Assembly: GCA_963576735.1 (NCBI GenBank)
Contig: OY755175.1
Coordinates: 3,674,401-3,738,400 of the forward strand
DNA: 64,000 nt
Source of the DNA: Bedellia somnulentella
Taxonomy: Eukaryota > Arthropoda > Insecta > Lepidoptera > Bedelliidae
Direction of reading: 5' to 3'
Of this stretch, positions 40,774 through 52,691 are shown piece after piece. Below the pieces are notes generated by a model. That model saw only the letters and a list, made by a program, of their open reading frames with translations, ran no database searches and had not been told where the DNA came from. The translations under genes were made by a program, and so were the position numbers. Numbering within the stretch: the stretch's first letter is position 1; every line of letters begins with the position of its first letter.

Positions 40774-43171
40774 GTCGACCGAAAGTTTTTTTATGTTTAT
40801 TATTCAGGTACGGTTTCGATCTACAAGTCTACAAGGGGTACGGAGTCTACCGTACCCCTTGACGAAATTATTAATATAGATATGTGGAAGTTTCATTCTT
40901 AGCAATTTCTTCCGAAATGCCGCGCATCTTGGTTGACTTTTGTTTTAAATTCTTGTTTGAATTCTGAATTCAAAACGTTTTTTTTAATGTTGTATGAAGA
41001 AATAAGGTAGAACTAAAAATAAGTATTTAACTAAGACGTATATTGAAATGTAGAACGATATATTTTTCCATTGTAAATGAATTTTCTCATCTCTTCAAGT
41101 TTCATCAATCCAACTGGTTCTTTTAAGAATCTCCGTATTATGCATTCCGTTACATAATTAAATTCCTGACATAGTCTTCTCAATCGTTTTTGTAGAATTC
41201 AAAGCGTTTGATGACGCATAATCTAAGACGCTAATACTGTGCTACATAAGGAAGAAACACTTAAGACACAAGATATTTATCAACACTTTTGTCTCCAGAC
41301 TCACAAACGTCACACAATATTAAATATGAATGTCTTAGTTTTGACGTTGTCACTGCAGGAATAGTACTGTAAACGTTCTTGAAACTCAATTATTCCTGTT
41401 CTGCAGAAGCCAAGATAAATGCGTTCCTAATATGAAATACGGTAACAGCTTTGGTAAACCTTAATTACGTCGTAACAAGGTTTCCATTTCATTCTTATGA
41501 ATTCTTTAGTGTTCCGTTTCTTTTGTTGTTGGCTATTTTTCTTCTACGAAGTTTTTTTCAATTTCTTGACTGTTTTATTCCTTGTTTCAAGTATGTATTG
41601 AGTTGTGGTTATGCTTTGAGTTTTTGGTAAAGTGGTTTTGACGAAACGTCTAAGCAAGACCAAAGTGGCGATCAGTAGTGGCGTGATTATATGTGTGGGT
41701 GTATGAGCTGGACCGAGTTATGCAGTATAACTTAACAGATTAATAGAGACCAAGGGAAAAATCGAGTAATGAGTTAAAGAGATTATGAAAATTAATGTCA
41801 AAAATTGTTTTAATAATATGTACGTGAATACGGAAAAAATCTCAAAAACAGATAGCCAGAATCTTAGAATCATAAATTTATCAACCCTGCCTTTGTTTTG
41901 ATGTTAATTTGGGGAAAAAAATAACAAATAAAGAAAGATTTGTGATGGGTATCCCGTTATATCACCCAAAAAATCTTAGAAATCTCAAACGTCACCTCGT
42001 ATTGCACGACGCCTCCAGAATGAAATGATATTAATATTAACTTTCACTTTTAAGCATGAATTTGATTAAATAATTTATGTTTTAACGTTCAATATTCGCT
42101 TTTCGAAACGCTACCTCACGAAATGTTTAAAATTATATAAGATCCGTACCCGTGCTAGAAGCTGTTGAAATGGACGATTGCCAAGTTTCAAAGTAGCCAG
42201 CGACAAACCGGTTAATTTCTTTTAACACTAATTGCCTATTTCATTGTTTTAAAAACTTTATAAATCCGTTTATTTTAAAAAGTTGCAATTTCCTATGTTT
42301 TTGTTTACTTAGATTTATAGTTTTATGTACGAGTGGAACTCATTGTTGCACTTAAATTTTCGGCGTTACTATTCTTATGTGTTTATATTTTCAAATGTTC
42401 CAAACGATTTGTATTTATGCGGGATTTAAGTTAACAAGCTTTCAAATTTTTACTTCAATTTATTACTTTTGATATAAAATTATATATAAGTAATGATGTA
42501 CTCTTATTTATACATGCTGGAAATTTAAAATAGAGAAACCTAATTTTTTTAATTTTTTTTATGACTACTTGTCTTGTTCTGAGTACATCGGTAACAAACT
42601 GTAACTCGTTAATTTGTTTATATAACATAATAATGCATCGAACTTCCAAATTGTTTTCATTAGTTCTCTATTAAAATTATTTGAGGTAGAAAGGGTTCCG
42701 TGTGACCATATGCATCTATAAGCCACTATTATTTTTTTAAAATACCTTTCATTAAAAAAGATGACTTAATAAACATGTACGCTCGCTAGAAATAAAACGC
42801 TCCTAAGTTGAAAAAACACGTAAGGTTGGCAAAAAACATCTTATGAATAATAAGAGAGAGAGAGAAAACGAGATTGTTATATTTTCTCTCGAATCAGTTT
42901 GTAACAATGAATCTTCAGGGATATTAACTAAGTTTGCGCCAAAAGTCTAAATCGGTTTCTTCCGAGAGGAGCATGTTTTATAGCGACAAAGCCATAAATA
43001 TGAGATGCACACCTGAAATTTGGAAAAAAAGGTTTTAATTTAACTTAATGAATATTTAATTGTAACGATTAAAATAATCTTAAAACAAAATATATTGTAA
43101 TTAATTCAATTTGTACAGAATAACCTTAATCTATGAGTTTTAAATATATATACAAAAGATAGAAATAATAA
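40774..43171. other. non-coding, unassigned
   Basis: AT-rich sequence without a supported gene, RNA or repeat. The part nearest 43171 is the 3' UTR side of the RLE-type element. Confidence 0.4.
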
Positions 43172-44920
43172 TTAAACGATATAAAAAATATTTTCAAAAT
43201 CACTGCCGCTGGGGGGAAGGGTTCCCAAAAGGCTGGCTGCATTGCCCCTTTGTATGGCTATACTTATTCTTTGGGCAAAGTATGTGCCAGCCCTAGGATC
43301 CCCACTAGTTTCAACAAGGCGCGTAGATATATCCTTGAATAATCTACGCGCATCTGGACCCCATGGGCCGAGGGTCTCTACAGCAAAAGGAACAAAAATA
43401 TGACTTTCGTCAAGAAAGCCATACTTACGTTTCTTAAGACCCTCGGCTTCATGAGCCGCAGCTCCAGCCCGAGCCGCAGACCCTGACAAATGCGAAGGCG
43501 CCAGCGTATCAACACAAGTTGCGTCCCACACAAGCGTCTTCCCATTCCTCCAAGGTATCAATGACATCCCGTCAGGCCTCTTACCATCATCACGTAGCAA
43601 ACCTGAAGGTTCTAAGATAGCTGGCACGTTGATGGTGGTAAGGGCCCGCCTGATGATGTCATTGAGGGCAGCATGCCGTGACAGACGTCCAGCGCTGCGA
43701 CGACATGAAAGTCCATGGTGTCCAAGCTGTTCCACTAAAGCACCGCAGCGGCAGTGATGTTGTTCATTTAATTTTGCGCCCAACCTTAGACCTATGGCAA
43801 TAGAAAAAGTGCCCCTGTCTAGCAACGTTCCTAGATTGCTAGAAGGCAACGCTTTCAACCAATGTCCCGATTCTGGCTCACAGCAAGCTAGGAGACGAGC
43901 TCGCTCCACCATGTCAAGAGCTGTATTGGTGAGATTTACTTGAACTTGACGGCAGAGTGGCTCATCCCAAAGCCTCTGAGAGGACAGAGTGGTAGGGACA
44001 TTTGTGTTTGGACCGACCATATCCAACCACGCACTTTTTGCCTCTGACAGACCTGCGATCTCTGTCACACCCACCACTTTGTTAGTGATGCGCAAGAAGA
44101 GATCACAGATTCCAAAACCAGATGACAAAAAGGCAGGCAAGGCTATACTTGAAAGGCTGCGGATGCCGATGCCACCATGACGAATGGGGAGAGTGGCCTG
44201 GATCCAGCAGCGATCGCTAAATGGTATGGTAAAAAATTTTGAGAAAGAATCTTTGATCAAATTATCAATATCCGAAAGTACTGAGATTTGCCTCCATAAT
44301 CCAGAACATCTCAGTATATATGTAAATTTTGGTACAAAAAGGCAATATTTTATAAGAGTATATGCAACATGTGGGTTTAATTGTTCTAAAAGGGTAGATG
44401 ATTCAAGAAATTTTGTTTTTTTTTTCAGATATAAAGCTCGGAATAGAATCATCTAAAACTGGGGCACCTAAGAAACGAAGCGATTCCTTATTAATAATTT
44501 TGATGCCTGGAGCTAAAGTGTTAAATTTTGTTTTCAAATCTGCCACGGTTTCATCATTTAAATTTGGGCCAAAGTATACTTCACATTTATCAAAATTTAG
44601 TTCCAATCCAATTTTTCGAAAGTTTTTTATGATACTTGTCAAATCATTTAAAACTTCGGAAGCCTCACCTCCAATGGTGCCATCATCTAGGTACCACACA
44701 TTGAACTTGGAGGCTAAGTCCTTGATGTGTGGGTGTATAGCCAAACTGAATATGGCCGGGCCAAGAGGATCGCCTTGCTGGCAACCGATGCATGAATAAA
44801 TCAGTTTTCCGCGGTAAATTAATTTTGAATGTCTGCTATAACATTGCCATAAATATTTATATAAATCTGGAGTCTTTTCTTTAATTGCTGCCAGCAAAGG
44901 GGACCTGTCAATGGAATTTA
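43172..44920 (-). mobile_element. RLE-type non-LTR retrotransposon, 5'-truncated
   Basis: Two overlapping minus-strand frames. The first (44403-44920) is reverse transcriptase: SIDRSPLLAAI just after motif A, CQQGDPLGPAIFSLAIHP (motif B) and WYLDDGT (motif C). The second (43172-44452, 426 residues) carries the thumb or linker region, a zinc-finger-like CRCG...LGHHGLSC cluster, [19 protein letters not shown], and KRPDG...LVWDATC, the PD...D pattern of restriction-like endonucleases as in R2-type elements, then QRGNAASLLGTL. A frameshift separates the frames at about 44400-44450. Motif A and everything upstream are missing. The YLDD motif C and RLE end argue for an R2/NeSL/Utopia-like group; which one I cannot tell. 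Confidence 0.8.
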
Positions 44921-45127
44921 ATTATATAATTCATTCATATATGTAATCAATGGCTGCATAAACTATATCTGTCGGTTATTTATTGTTTTATTTGATATAT
45001 TCTGTTTTTATATCCTGCAGCAGAAAATTGTTTAAATGTTCTTTGTTCTCATATTTCATGTATTATAATTTAACAAAAATGTTCTAAATATGCAAAGTGA
45101 TTAATTTTGTCATAGTTGCCTCTTTAA

Positions 45128-45502
45128 GCGACATGATAGTCCAGTGGGTAAGAACAACCGCCCGAAAAACAGAAGGGCGTGAGTTCCAATCCTGGGACGG
45201 GCCTACACCAATTTGTCTTTTCTAAAGTCATATGTGTGGTTAATTTATCATGGTTGCTAACGGTGAGGGAAAACATCGTGAGGAAACCCACATGGCTGAG
45301 TTGTACTTAGTCATGTGACAGTGTATTCGTACAAAACGGCGATAGGCCTGCCCCCTATCACGTGAGTACACTGTCTAAGCAAAACGTGGGTACCTTCTCT
45401 GGAAACTAGATGGCGCTTGCCATGTGAGTTCAGGAGTATTGGTACCTCTGCCAACCCCTTCGGGGATAAAACGGCGTGAACGTTTATGTTTAACGTTTAT
45501 AT
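45128..45502 (+). mobile_element. tRNA-headed SINE with target duplication
   Basis: Flanked by an exact 13-bp duplication GTTGCCTCTTTAA (45115-45127 and 45503-45515). The A box is TAGTCCAGTGGG and the body and tail are well preserved. The anticodon region differs from the other copies (CCGCCCGAAAAAC), so it may descend from another source copy. Confidence 0.92.
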
Positions 45503-45515
45503 GTTGCCTCTTTAA

Positions 45516-46120
45516 ATATTCTGTGTTCTAAACTTTGCTCGCAGAATAACAATCTCGAGGGAAATTCAAGCGCTTGTCGGCAAAATTGTTACCGAATTCT
45601 ACGGATGGACTTGTCTGATGCTTTGTTAGTTTTGAAGCCAAAATACAAGGATTAGGTTTAAGGTAACACAACAGAATAATGATTGATACGTCCAAAACTA
45701 TTGTTAAAAGATTTAAGTACACAAATATTAATCAAAATTAATTATAAATGTTAATAAAAGAAAGATTTTAGTTAAATAAAAGTGTCTAACACTATTTTAA
45801 TTCAATATTCCTATCACTGTTTGATCAATTTAATTAAATCTATCTATAATCTATGTATTTAAAAAAACATATTAGATATTATTTCAAGCTCAATAGATAA
45901 TTACATGAATTTGTTGAGCAAGACTGGCAATTACGTAGGGGATAGTATTGTGTCAACACAAGCGACGAGGTCAGGTCTTCTTTATATAATTTAAATGTAA
46001 AAATATGTCAAATATCATAATAATATCTTTAATTGAGTTAAAAATAACGAGCAGAGTGAGAAATATATAATAAAATAAGAAGATATATTTCCGTCGTACG
46101 GAAGTCCCTCTTAGAAATTG
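45516..46120. other. non-coding, unassigned
   Basis: AT-rich with no supported feature. Confidence 0.4.
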
Positions 46121-46170
46121 TTGTGCAGTGTTTGCTTAGAATAGCACTAACCCATTTCATCCCCCAAGTT
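46121..46170 (+). mobile_element. head fragment of a short RTE-derived element
   Basis: GTGCAGTGTTTGCTTAGAATAGCACT-type head followed by ACCCATTTC. Only the first ~45 bases are present. Confidence 0.5.
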
Positions 46171-47392
46171 GCACAAAAGCTAAAAAGTACTAAAATCCTT
46201 TAATTTTAACCCTTTCTAATGACAGATGAAAAAACATGAACATATTGCTCTAAGCTAGATAAACATCAGTTTATTCTATTTGCTCTAAAGTCCGGTATAT
46301 TTGTAGTGACCTGAGGCTAAATAAGCTTGGATATCGATTGGCTTTCAAACGACTCTTGTTGTAATGCGTATTCGATTCCGACCCGTTGTCAAACGATATC
46401 AAGCACCAGACATCGATTCTTGACTCGCTTACAAAGCGCTTCCATCAACATAAAATATGCATCGAATGAAATTGTCTCTTTGCTGGTATGTTTTGATATA
46501 AATTTTATTCTTTTGTCTGGTTAAAGTTTAACTTTATCTTTACCCACGGTTATGAATCTCAAAAATGAGTAGGCAGTCAGAAAAATTCTCAGCTACTTTT
46601 GGTAGTTCTTAACTTATATAGGGATAATGATATTTTTAAGTCATATATAAAAAAAAACGTCACTTCAAATATTTCATCACAAAATAATATTTCTGTCTCT
46701 CTCACAAGGGTTAATCTTGGGTGATGAATATTCCCAGATAGTATTTAACAATGGTAACGAGTCCCATTAGAAAAGGTAATGTAAGATTTTTCGAATATGG
46801 TAAAATTATATGTATTAAATATTAAACGCTATTCTCGTAGCAGAAAAGATATGTCGTAAATATTTTTTCAGCAACACACAACACTATGAATTTAGCTTTA
46901 CTTGTCATTGCATTAATATCTTAAATAACTTATATAGTAGGGGGCAATCACGACGAGTATGTCACGTATTAGGTGAGATGAGCTGACCAAGCTTCAATTT
47001 TACCACTTTAAAACGCTTTTGGCCACAACTTTTTTGTAAAATCTTCTCATAAAATAATTTATGAGGAATAATTTTACTCAAATTTTAAGTCAATTTCTCT
47101 CGATTGTAATGACCTATTCCTTTAAATCGCACAAATATTGAGTATAAATATTAGAAAATGTTTTTTTTGCTATTACCCCTTATATAAATAAAAAGTAATG
47201 ATTTAAGCCGAACACGAAAAATTGTACTCAAAACACACGTTAAACTTATATAACAAAGTTATATTATTACCTAATTGCTTTTGTTGGAAGTTTTTAACTT
47301 CAGTAATATCGAATTGAATCTGTGATGCTTTAAAGTTTTCTATACTCGTGTAACAAAAAAGGGCTTGAGTAATAATTTATTGTGTTGTGTAA
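46171..47392. other. non-coding, unassigned
   Basis: About 1.2 kb in which I recognise nothing. Confidence 0.4.
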
Positions 47393-47632
47393 GAATTCAC
47401 AGCCATAATTTCCTAAAAGGGGTAGCCAGAGCTTCAGAGTTAAAACTCTTCAGAAAAATTTGAAAGTTGATAGGGGATAGGGGATAGGATGGTAAAAATA
47501 AAGTATCTTTGGTGTTGGGTCTCCAACTGCATCGCCCAAAAACCACTTAAAAGCCCCTAATCATTAGTCACCTCATCCGACACCCGTGGGCAGAAAGGGG
47601 TAGTAACATTTTGCGCCGGTGCTACGCGGCAT
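47393..47632 (-). mobile_element. short RTE-derived element
   Basis: Near-complete minus-strand copy: CACAGCCATAATTTCC at the tail side, GGGTCTCCAACTGCATCGCC in the core and GCACCGGCGCAAAATG-like head on the reverse strand. GATAGGG is locally repeated. Confidence 0.8.
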
Positions 47633-48204
47633 AGATTAATAATATTGTTTTATAAAAGCATTAGTTAGGTAATAGATATCATTTGGCGGTAAGACCCGCG
47701 GCTTGCCAACATATTCGCATTACACAACGGCCTAGTTTGACGCAAAACTAAATTTCCTGTTGCATATTTATGTAGCCGTATTAATAGACTGCAATGTAGA
47801 CATAATAGGAAGCGCATTTGGTAAGTGAATCGTTTTAGAAGTAGCGATATAGGTCCTGTATCCGATTTCCCAGAGGATTTGAAAGTAATGCACCGAAATA
47901 ATACGGATTTTATAGAATCAAAACTTTAGGCTATGTTACCAAGATATTGCAAATTATGTTTGCATCTGAATAAGATTGTTTCGATAAATAAAATTATATG
48001 AACATGCGACATTAATATACATTTTATAAAGGCAGATAAAATTACTTGTAGTTTTTAATTATGGTAAACGGTTGCAAATCTGTTCAGATTAAAAAAAAAA
48101 ACAATATTTTTATTAGAACGGAAAAATACAAACATTGCAAAAATAAAACGTTAAAAAAATATTCCAAGTTGACCTCAATTTTTAATAGTCACCATATTTC
48201 ATGA
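47633..48204. other. non-coding, unassigned
   Basis: No gene or repeat is recognised. Confidence 0.35.
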
Positions 48205-48430
48205 TTAACGACGACATAGGTTGCGGGTTCGATCCCCGCTTAGCCACATTTGTGTAATGAGCATAAATGATTGTTTCTTAGTCTTGGGTGTTATTTATGA
48301 GTGCATTATATAATATTAAATATATCTTTGAGTTAGTATCCCATACTAAAAGTCCGTCTTAGTTTGGGGCTAACTTTATCTGTGTATATTACTGTGTACA
48401 TAAGTCCGTATACATTTATTTATTTATATA
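48205..48430 (+). mobile_element. second type of tRNA-derived SINE, 5'-truncated
   Basis: Starts in a tRNA T arm with B box GGGTTCGATCCCCGC, then an unrelated body and an AT-rich end with (TTTA)n-like units. It does not match the other SINE families in the window. Confidence 0.55.
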
Positions 48431-48804
48431 ATTTGAAATTCAATTCAATATGTTACTTTATTTCAATGCGTTGCTTCAGTCGTTCGTATAGAGTTAGATC
48501 ACTCTATAGTGCTGCCTCTCCAAAGTTATACTGAAGGACTCTTTGCAACCTGTTGTAGTTTTAATTGCTCTTATCCTCTGGTTGGATCACACGTAGATAT
48601 TGTATAAGTTTTATTGTTTTGAAGAATATATACTAAATTCTAAGAGAGGTTTTATTTTATATTTAGAAAATAAATATATATGAACTCATCAGAATAAATT
48701 AATATTTCAATCACAATACATTGTTCTTCACTCATCAAAATCTTCCGTATGTTCATTTAATGATAATTGACAGTTACATTTCTGATGAACTTAATTACAT
48801 ATCA

Positions 48805-49051
48805 ATTGGTTCTGTAGTTTCGGCTTAGAATAGCACTACCCCATTTCTTTCGGTAGGTGTACGTAAGAGGCGACTAACGGTATTGGGGCTTTAAAGGGAT
48901 TTTTAGGCGATGCGGTTGGAGACCCATCACCAACAACCTTTATTTTACCGCCTACTCCCCAATCAACTTTCCAAAAGTGGCTGAGGAATTCCTAATTCCT
49001 TAGCTCTGGCTCCCACTTCTAGGGATTTATAGCCGTGAGTTTATATGTGTG
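48805..49051 (+). mobile_element. short RTE-derived element with target duplication
   Basis: Complete copy flanked by an exact 14-bp duplication TTAATTACATATCA (48791-48804 and 49052-49065), the longest in the window. Confidence 0.92.
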
Positions 49052-49065
49052 TTAATTACATATCA

Positions 49066-50024
49066 TATTTCCAATAGCTGCCTCGCATTTCCAGTATAAC
49101 CAGGGGAAACTAATAACCCAAATCCATTTATACTAGTTACTAAAATGTCTTATTTAATGATTTTTTTAATCGTTAGCCCCAGCCTGTAATATTATTTTAA
49201 TAGTGAAATTTAATTAAGGATTTTAATTGCCCATTCGTATGTAAAAATAACAAGTTACAAATTCACATTCAGAAGATAGTATTCAGAATCTGCCATTTTG
49301 TTTTCTGTTAATTGTGAATTTAACGATCAACCCTCGTCCGATACTGCAACTCGCGTAATTTAGTTTCAAGCCGTTGCTGTTGAGAGTTTGGTAGATTAGC
49401 ATGTTTACTTATATCTAAACTCTTTATAAGACAGAGGTGTGATCAAAAATTTATTGTAGATATTTCACTTCTATTTGAAGGTATGTAAGGTTGAAATTAT
49501 GGTAATCATTTGGCGACTGCCTGGGGTTAAATACATTTGAAAAATTTAACCCTACATTCGAAAAAGGTAAAATAAGTGTACCGTTTATCAAAAATATCGT
49601 CATAGGTCCGTCATGAAAAGTGTTAAATAATATATTGGGGTTGATACACGAGTAAAAATAGCTTTATTTTCAAGTAAACGGTTGAGAGAAGTGCGGAGTG
49701 GGACAACACTCACCACAAAGCAAGAGGCCCACACTTTAACTGAATGAAGAACTCCTCATTTGATGATGCCGAGTTTACTAAAGTTATTTATGGTTTTAGA
49801 ATGCAAATCTATTTGCAATAATATCGTTAAACGTTCTCTCTTAGAGTATATTGACGTTTTTATGCTATCAAACCAATTAACTAAAGTCGTGAAATACAGA
49901 CCTAGAATACAGACAAAGAAAATCTCTGCAAACTTTTATTTAGTTTTATTACTTAAATTCTGAAGTTTGTGTGTGTATTGTTACTATCTTCTTATTTTTC
50001 AAGTATTATCATACAACCTAATAT
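49066..50024. other. non-coding, unassigned
   Basis: AT-rich with no supported gene or repeat. Confidence 0.4.
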
Positions 50025-50190
50025 TCCGTATACTTCTGAGAGATCTCATTTCCACTGTATTTACTTTCATGCTTCTTCTGCCTGGTCCAAAATTCACTAA
50101 CAGACATCAGCATGGAACCCGAACAGCATTATGCCACAGCTATTCAAGCCTTTTCAAACAACGACTGGCTCAACATGAGCCTGTTCAAGG
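50025..50190 (-). mobile_element. decayed RTE-like coding fragment
   Basis: Resembles the minus-strand RTE coding region found at about 705-870 (GAGATCTCATTTCCACTGTA, then TTTCATGCTTCTTCTGCC), with many changes. Confidence 0.65.
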
Positions 50191-50282
50191 TTCCATTCAT
50201 CGCATTTCAAGTTTTAAAAACCTCTTATAAGTCAAAAGGCAAAAGTAATTCTTAATTCAGGCTGCCTTTATTAATTAAGTAA

Positions 50283-50330
50283 TTCCTGTGTTATTGTCAT
50301 TGGTCCATACAAATGACAATAACACAGGAA
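50283..50330. repeat. perfect 19-bp hairpin
   Basis: TTCCTGTGTTATTGTCATT (50283-50301) is exactly complementary to 50312-50330, with a 10-base loop. It is free of mismatches in otherwise decayed surroundings. Confidence 0.75.
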
Positions 50331-50515
50331 CACAATAACCACTCCAAACAAATTGGATGTCATCATAAAATTTTACAATTGCATATTTAAACTCTCGTTC
50401 CAAGTGGTTTCCAATATGCTCGATACGTGGGCCGTTTAAATTGATTTTATTGTTGGCATTACTCTTCTGTTTCAATATTGAAAATTAATAAAAGTAATAC
50501 TTTACCTTTAGTAAT

Positions 50516-50718
50516 ACATACATACATATACTCACGGTTATAAATCCCAGGAAAGGTCAGCCAGACCATCATAATTAGAATTCCTTAGTTTATTCAATTG
50601 TAAATAATGGTTTTTTGGCTAACCGCATCAACCAAATCACTTAATAAGCCCCAATACCCTTTTAGGAAACCCGTGGGGAAAAATGAGTTAGTGCTTCTCT
50701 AAGCCGACACTATACAGC
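50516..50718 (-). mobile_element. short RTE-derived element, internally deleted
   Basis: Minus-strand copy with tail ACATACATATACTCACGG and head AAGCCGACACTATACAGC. The middle is diverged and shortened. Confidence 0.75.
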
Positions 50719-51361
50719 AAATGTAACAGCAAACGATATATAATATTTAATTAGCAATCGAATAATGATATAAGTTTCAAAGTTATAAACGTACCTATTT
50801 AATGCTAAACATGCTAATACCACCAAAAAAGTTTGAACATTATGAATTCAAAGTTCAAACAAAGCCAAATTATTAAAAAATGTATAACTTTTCATTTCAT
50901 GACATGCAACATGGAAAATCGATTGACACAACACAGGTCAGTGAACTTTCCGCTTTCCGCATTTGCTTTTGAAACATGTTCGCTCTTCATTTTTTATACC
51001 AATGAATATTTTTTTACATCTACAAAAGTAACATTTATACAAATGCGATTATACGAATAGTACAAGACTTAAAAATATATTTGTTCGTTAAAACTTTATC
51101 AACTGATCTCTTAATACGTTTTACCAATACCAACCCCACGATTAAGTAACTAAAACATTTATATAGGCATTATAGTTAAGTAAATGTATTTAATAGTGAA
51201 ACGTTTATGCGAAAAATGATTGAATAAACAAATTAGTCAATGAAAATACCTAATGAAATCAAAAATATTTCAGCGAAGTGAAATATTAATTAATCCAAAA
51301 AAAGTGTCATGCAAACAAGCAATAAATTAATATATTTAAAAAAAATATCTTATATTAACAA
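50719..51361. other. non-coding, unassigned
   Basis: AT-rich; nothing identified. Confidence 0.4.
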
Positions 51362-51537
51362 CTTTATATACTTACATACTTATACCCATGCCATTATTTC
51401 TCATTAGGGTAGGCAGAGACTAACAATAGCCTATTTGTCGATTATACGATCCTGGCAAACCTCTGTAGCTTCGCTTACATCCATCAATCTTTTCATACAT
51501 GCGTTCTTTTATTCTTCATACTTCGGACGCCTGCCAA
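51362..51537 (-). mobile_element. RTE-like 3' fragment
   Basis: Minus-strand match to the last ~170 bp of the RTE-like element, from a short TATG-like tail through TCATACTTCGGACGCCTGCC. It is 5'-truncated. Confidence 0.8.
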
Positions 51538-51893
51538 TGTTTTATATCTCAATTAAACTAGAATTTCAAACATCCCGTTTGCCGTTCAGGCTTTGTTTAG
51601 GTATGTTCCATAATTTATTTAGAGCCTGGAATTTCAGCACAAACATTTCATCCTAGGGACAGGTATTTTATACTGTCGTTCGACCTTTGAGGTGAACCGT
51701 GTTGATTTATTCAACGTAGCACTACGTTGGCAAAACGCCAAGAAAATGTCTCAAAGTAAATTATTCAATATACAGTTCAATATGAAAGAACAAAATTGCC
51801 TTACTATTGGACAAAAACTATCAACAAGTTTAAACACCTATCATACGTTTTTTATAGATATAAGAGGGGATATAGTTACAAACAGACATAATA

Positions 51894-51960
51894 TGCTAAT
51901 GCCATTATATCCCATTGGGGTAGGCAGAGACTATCGGTTACCACTTTGTACGATCCTGGA
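51894..51960 (-). mobile_element. RTE-like tail fragment
   Basis: CATTGGGGTAGGCAGAGACT and CACTTTGTACGATCCTGG match the RTE 3' region over ~65 bp. Confidence 0.7.
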
Positions 51961-52131
51961 ATATAATTGTAGTTAAATTTTTGTACTATTCTTAGAGGAT
52001 TAATATTAATCATCCGCTTCACTTTGTGCAATCACCCTTTACATTCTTTACTTTAACTTTAAGATATTGATTAACTTAAATAGAGGATGAATAATTCTAC
52101 GTAATAAATTACAATTTAAAAAGTTAATGCT

Positions 52132-52687
52132 TGTGGGAGTTATGTTAGAGCGCACACTACTGCGGACTCACTCGCACATAGCAGCGTCTCACTCATATTC
52201 CTACATCGCGGAGTGTAAATGTTTTTCGAGTTAAGCATAGATACAAATTATAAGTTGGTACACAGCAGGGTGTACTGGCCAGTATATCTTTGCTGTTTTC
52301 ACAGTGGTGACCCCTCGATAAGAACACACGCTTCCTTCTACTACATTTCTCGATCTACCCGCAACTTCTATTCCTCGCTTACCTCACCACACCATTCATT
52401 CAGCAGAGCATCTACAGGCATGCAATCACCAGCCTCACTGCTCACACAGAATTTGGTAATTGGTAATAGGTATCTCCTAGCTTTGATATCGTCGTATCGA
52501 CTAGGAGGGGAGTACTGTGGGAGTCATGTTAGAGCGCACACTACTGCGGACTCACTCGCACATAGCAGCGTCTCACTCATATTCGTACATCGCGGAGTGT
52601 AAATGTTTTTCGAGTTAAGCATAGATACAAATTATAAGTTGGTACACAGCAGGGTGTACTGGCCAGTATATCTTTGCTGTTCCCACA
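52132..52687. mobile_element. miniature LTR retroelement (TRIM-like)
   Basis: Two direct 172-bp repeats, 52132-52303 and 52516-52687, each start TGTGGGAG and end in TG/CA style (CTGTTTTCACA and CTGTTCCCACA). They differ at four positions. They enclose only 212 bp with no protein coding. The interior starts with TGGTGACCCC one base after the left repeat, a plausible tRNA primer-binding site, and ends with a purine tract (AGGAGGGGAGTA) before the right repeat. TGCT flanks both sides (52128-52131 and 52688-52691). It must rely on another element's enzymes. Confidence 0.88.
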
Positions 52688-52691
52688 TGCT

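Noticed and set aside
44184..44799. Plus-strand frames over the reverse transcriptase
   Set aside because: Shadows of the minus-strand RLE-type element.
52219..52602. 127-codon plus-strand frame
   Set aside because: It spans the two LTRs and interior of the miniature LTR element and has no retroelement protein motifs.
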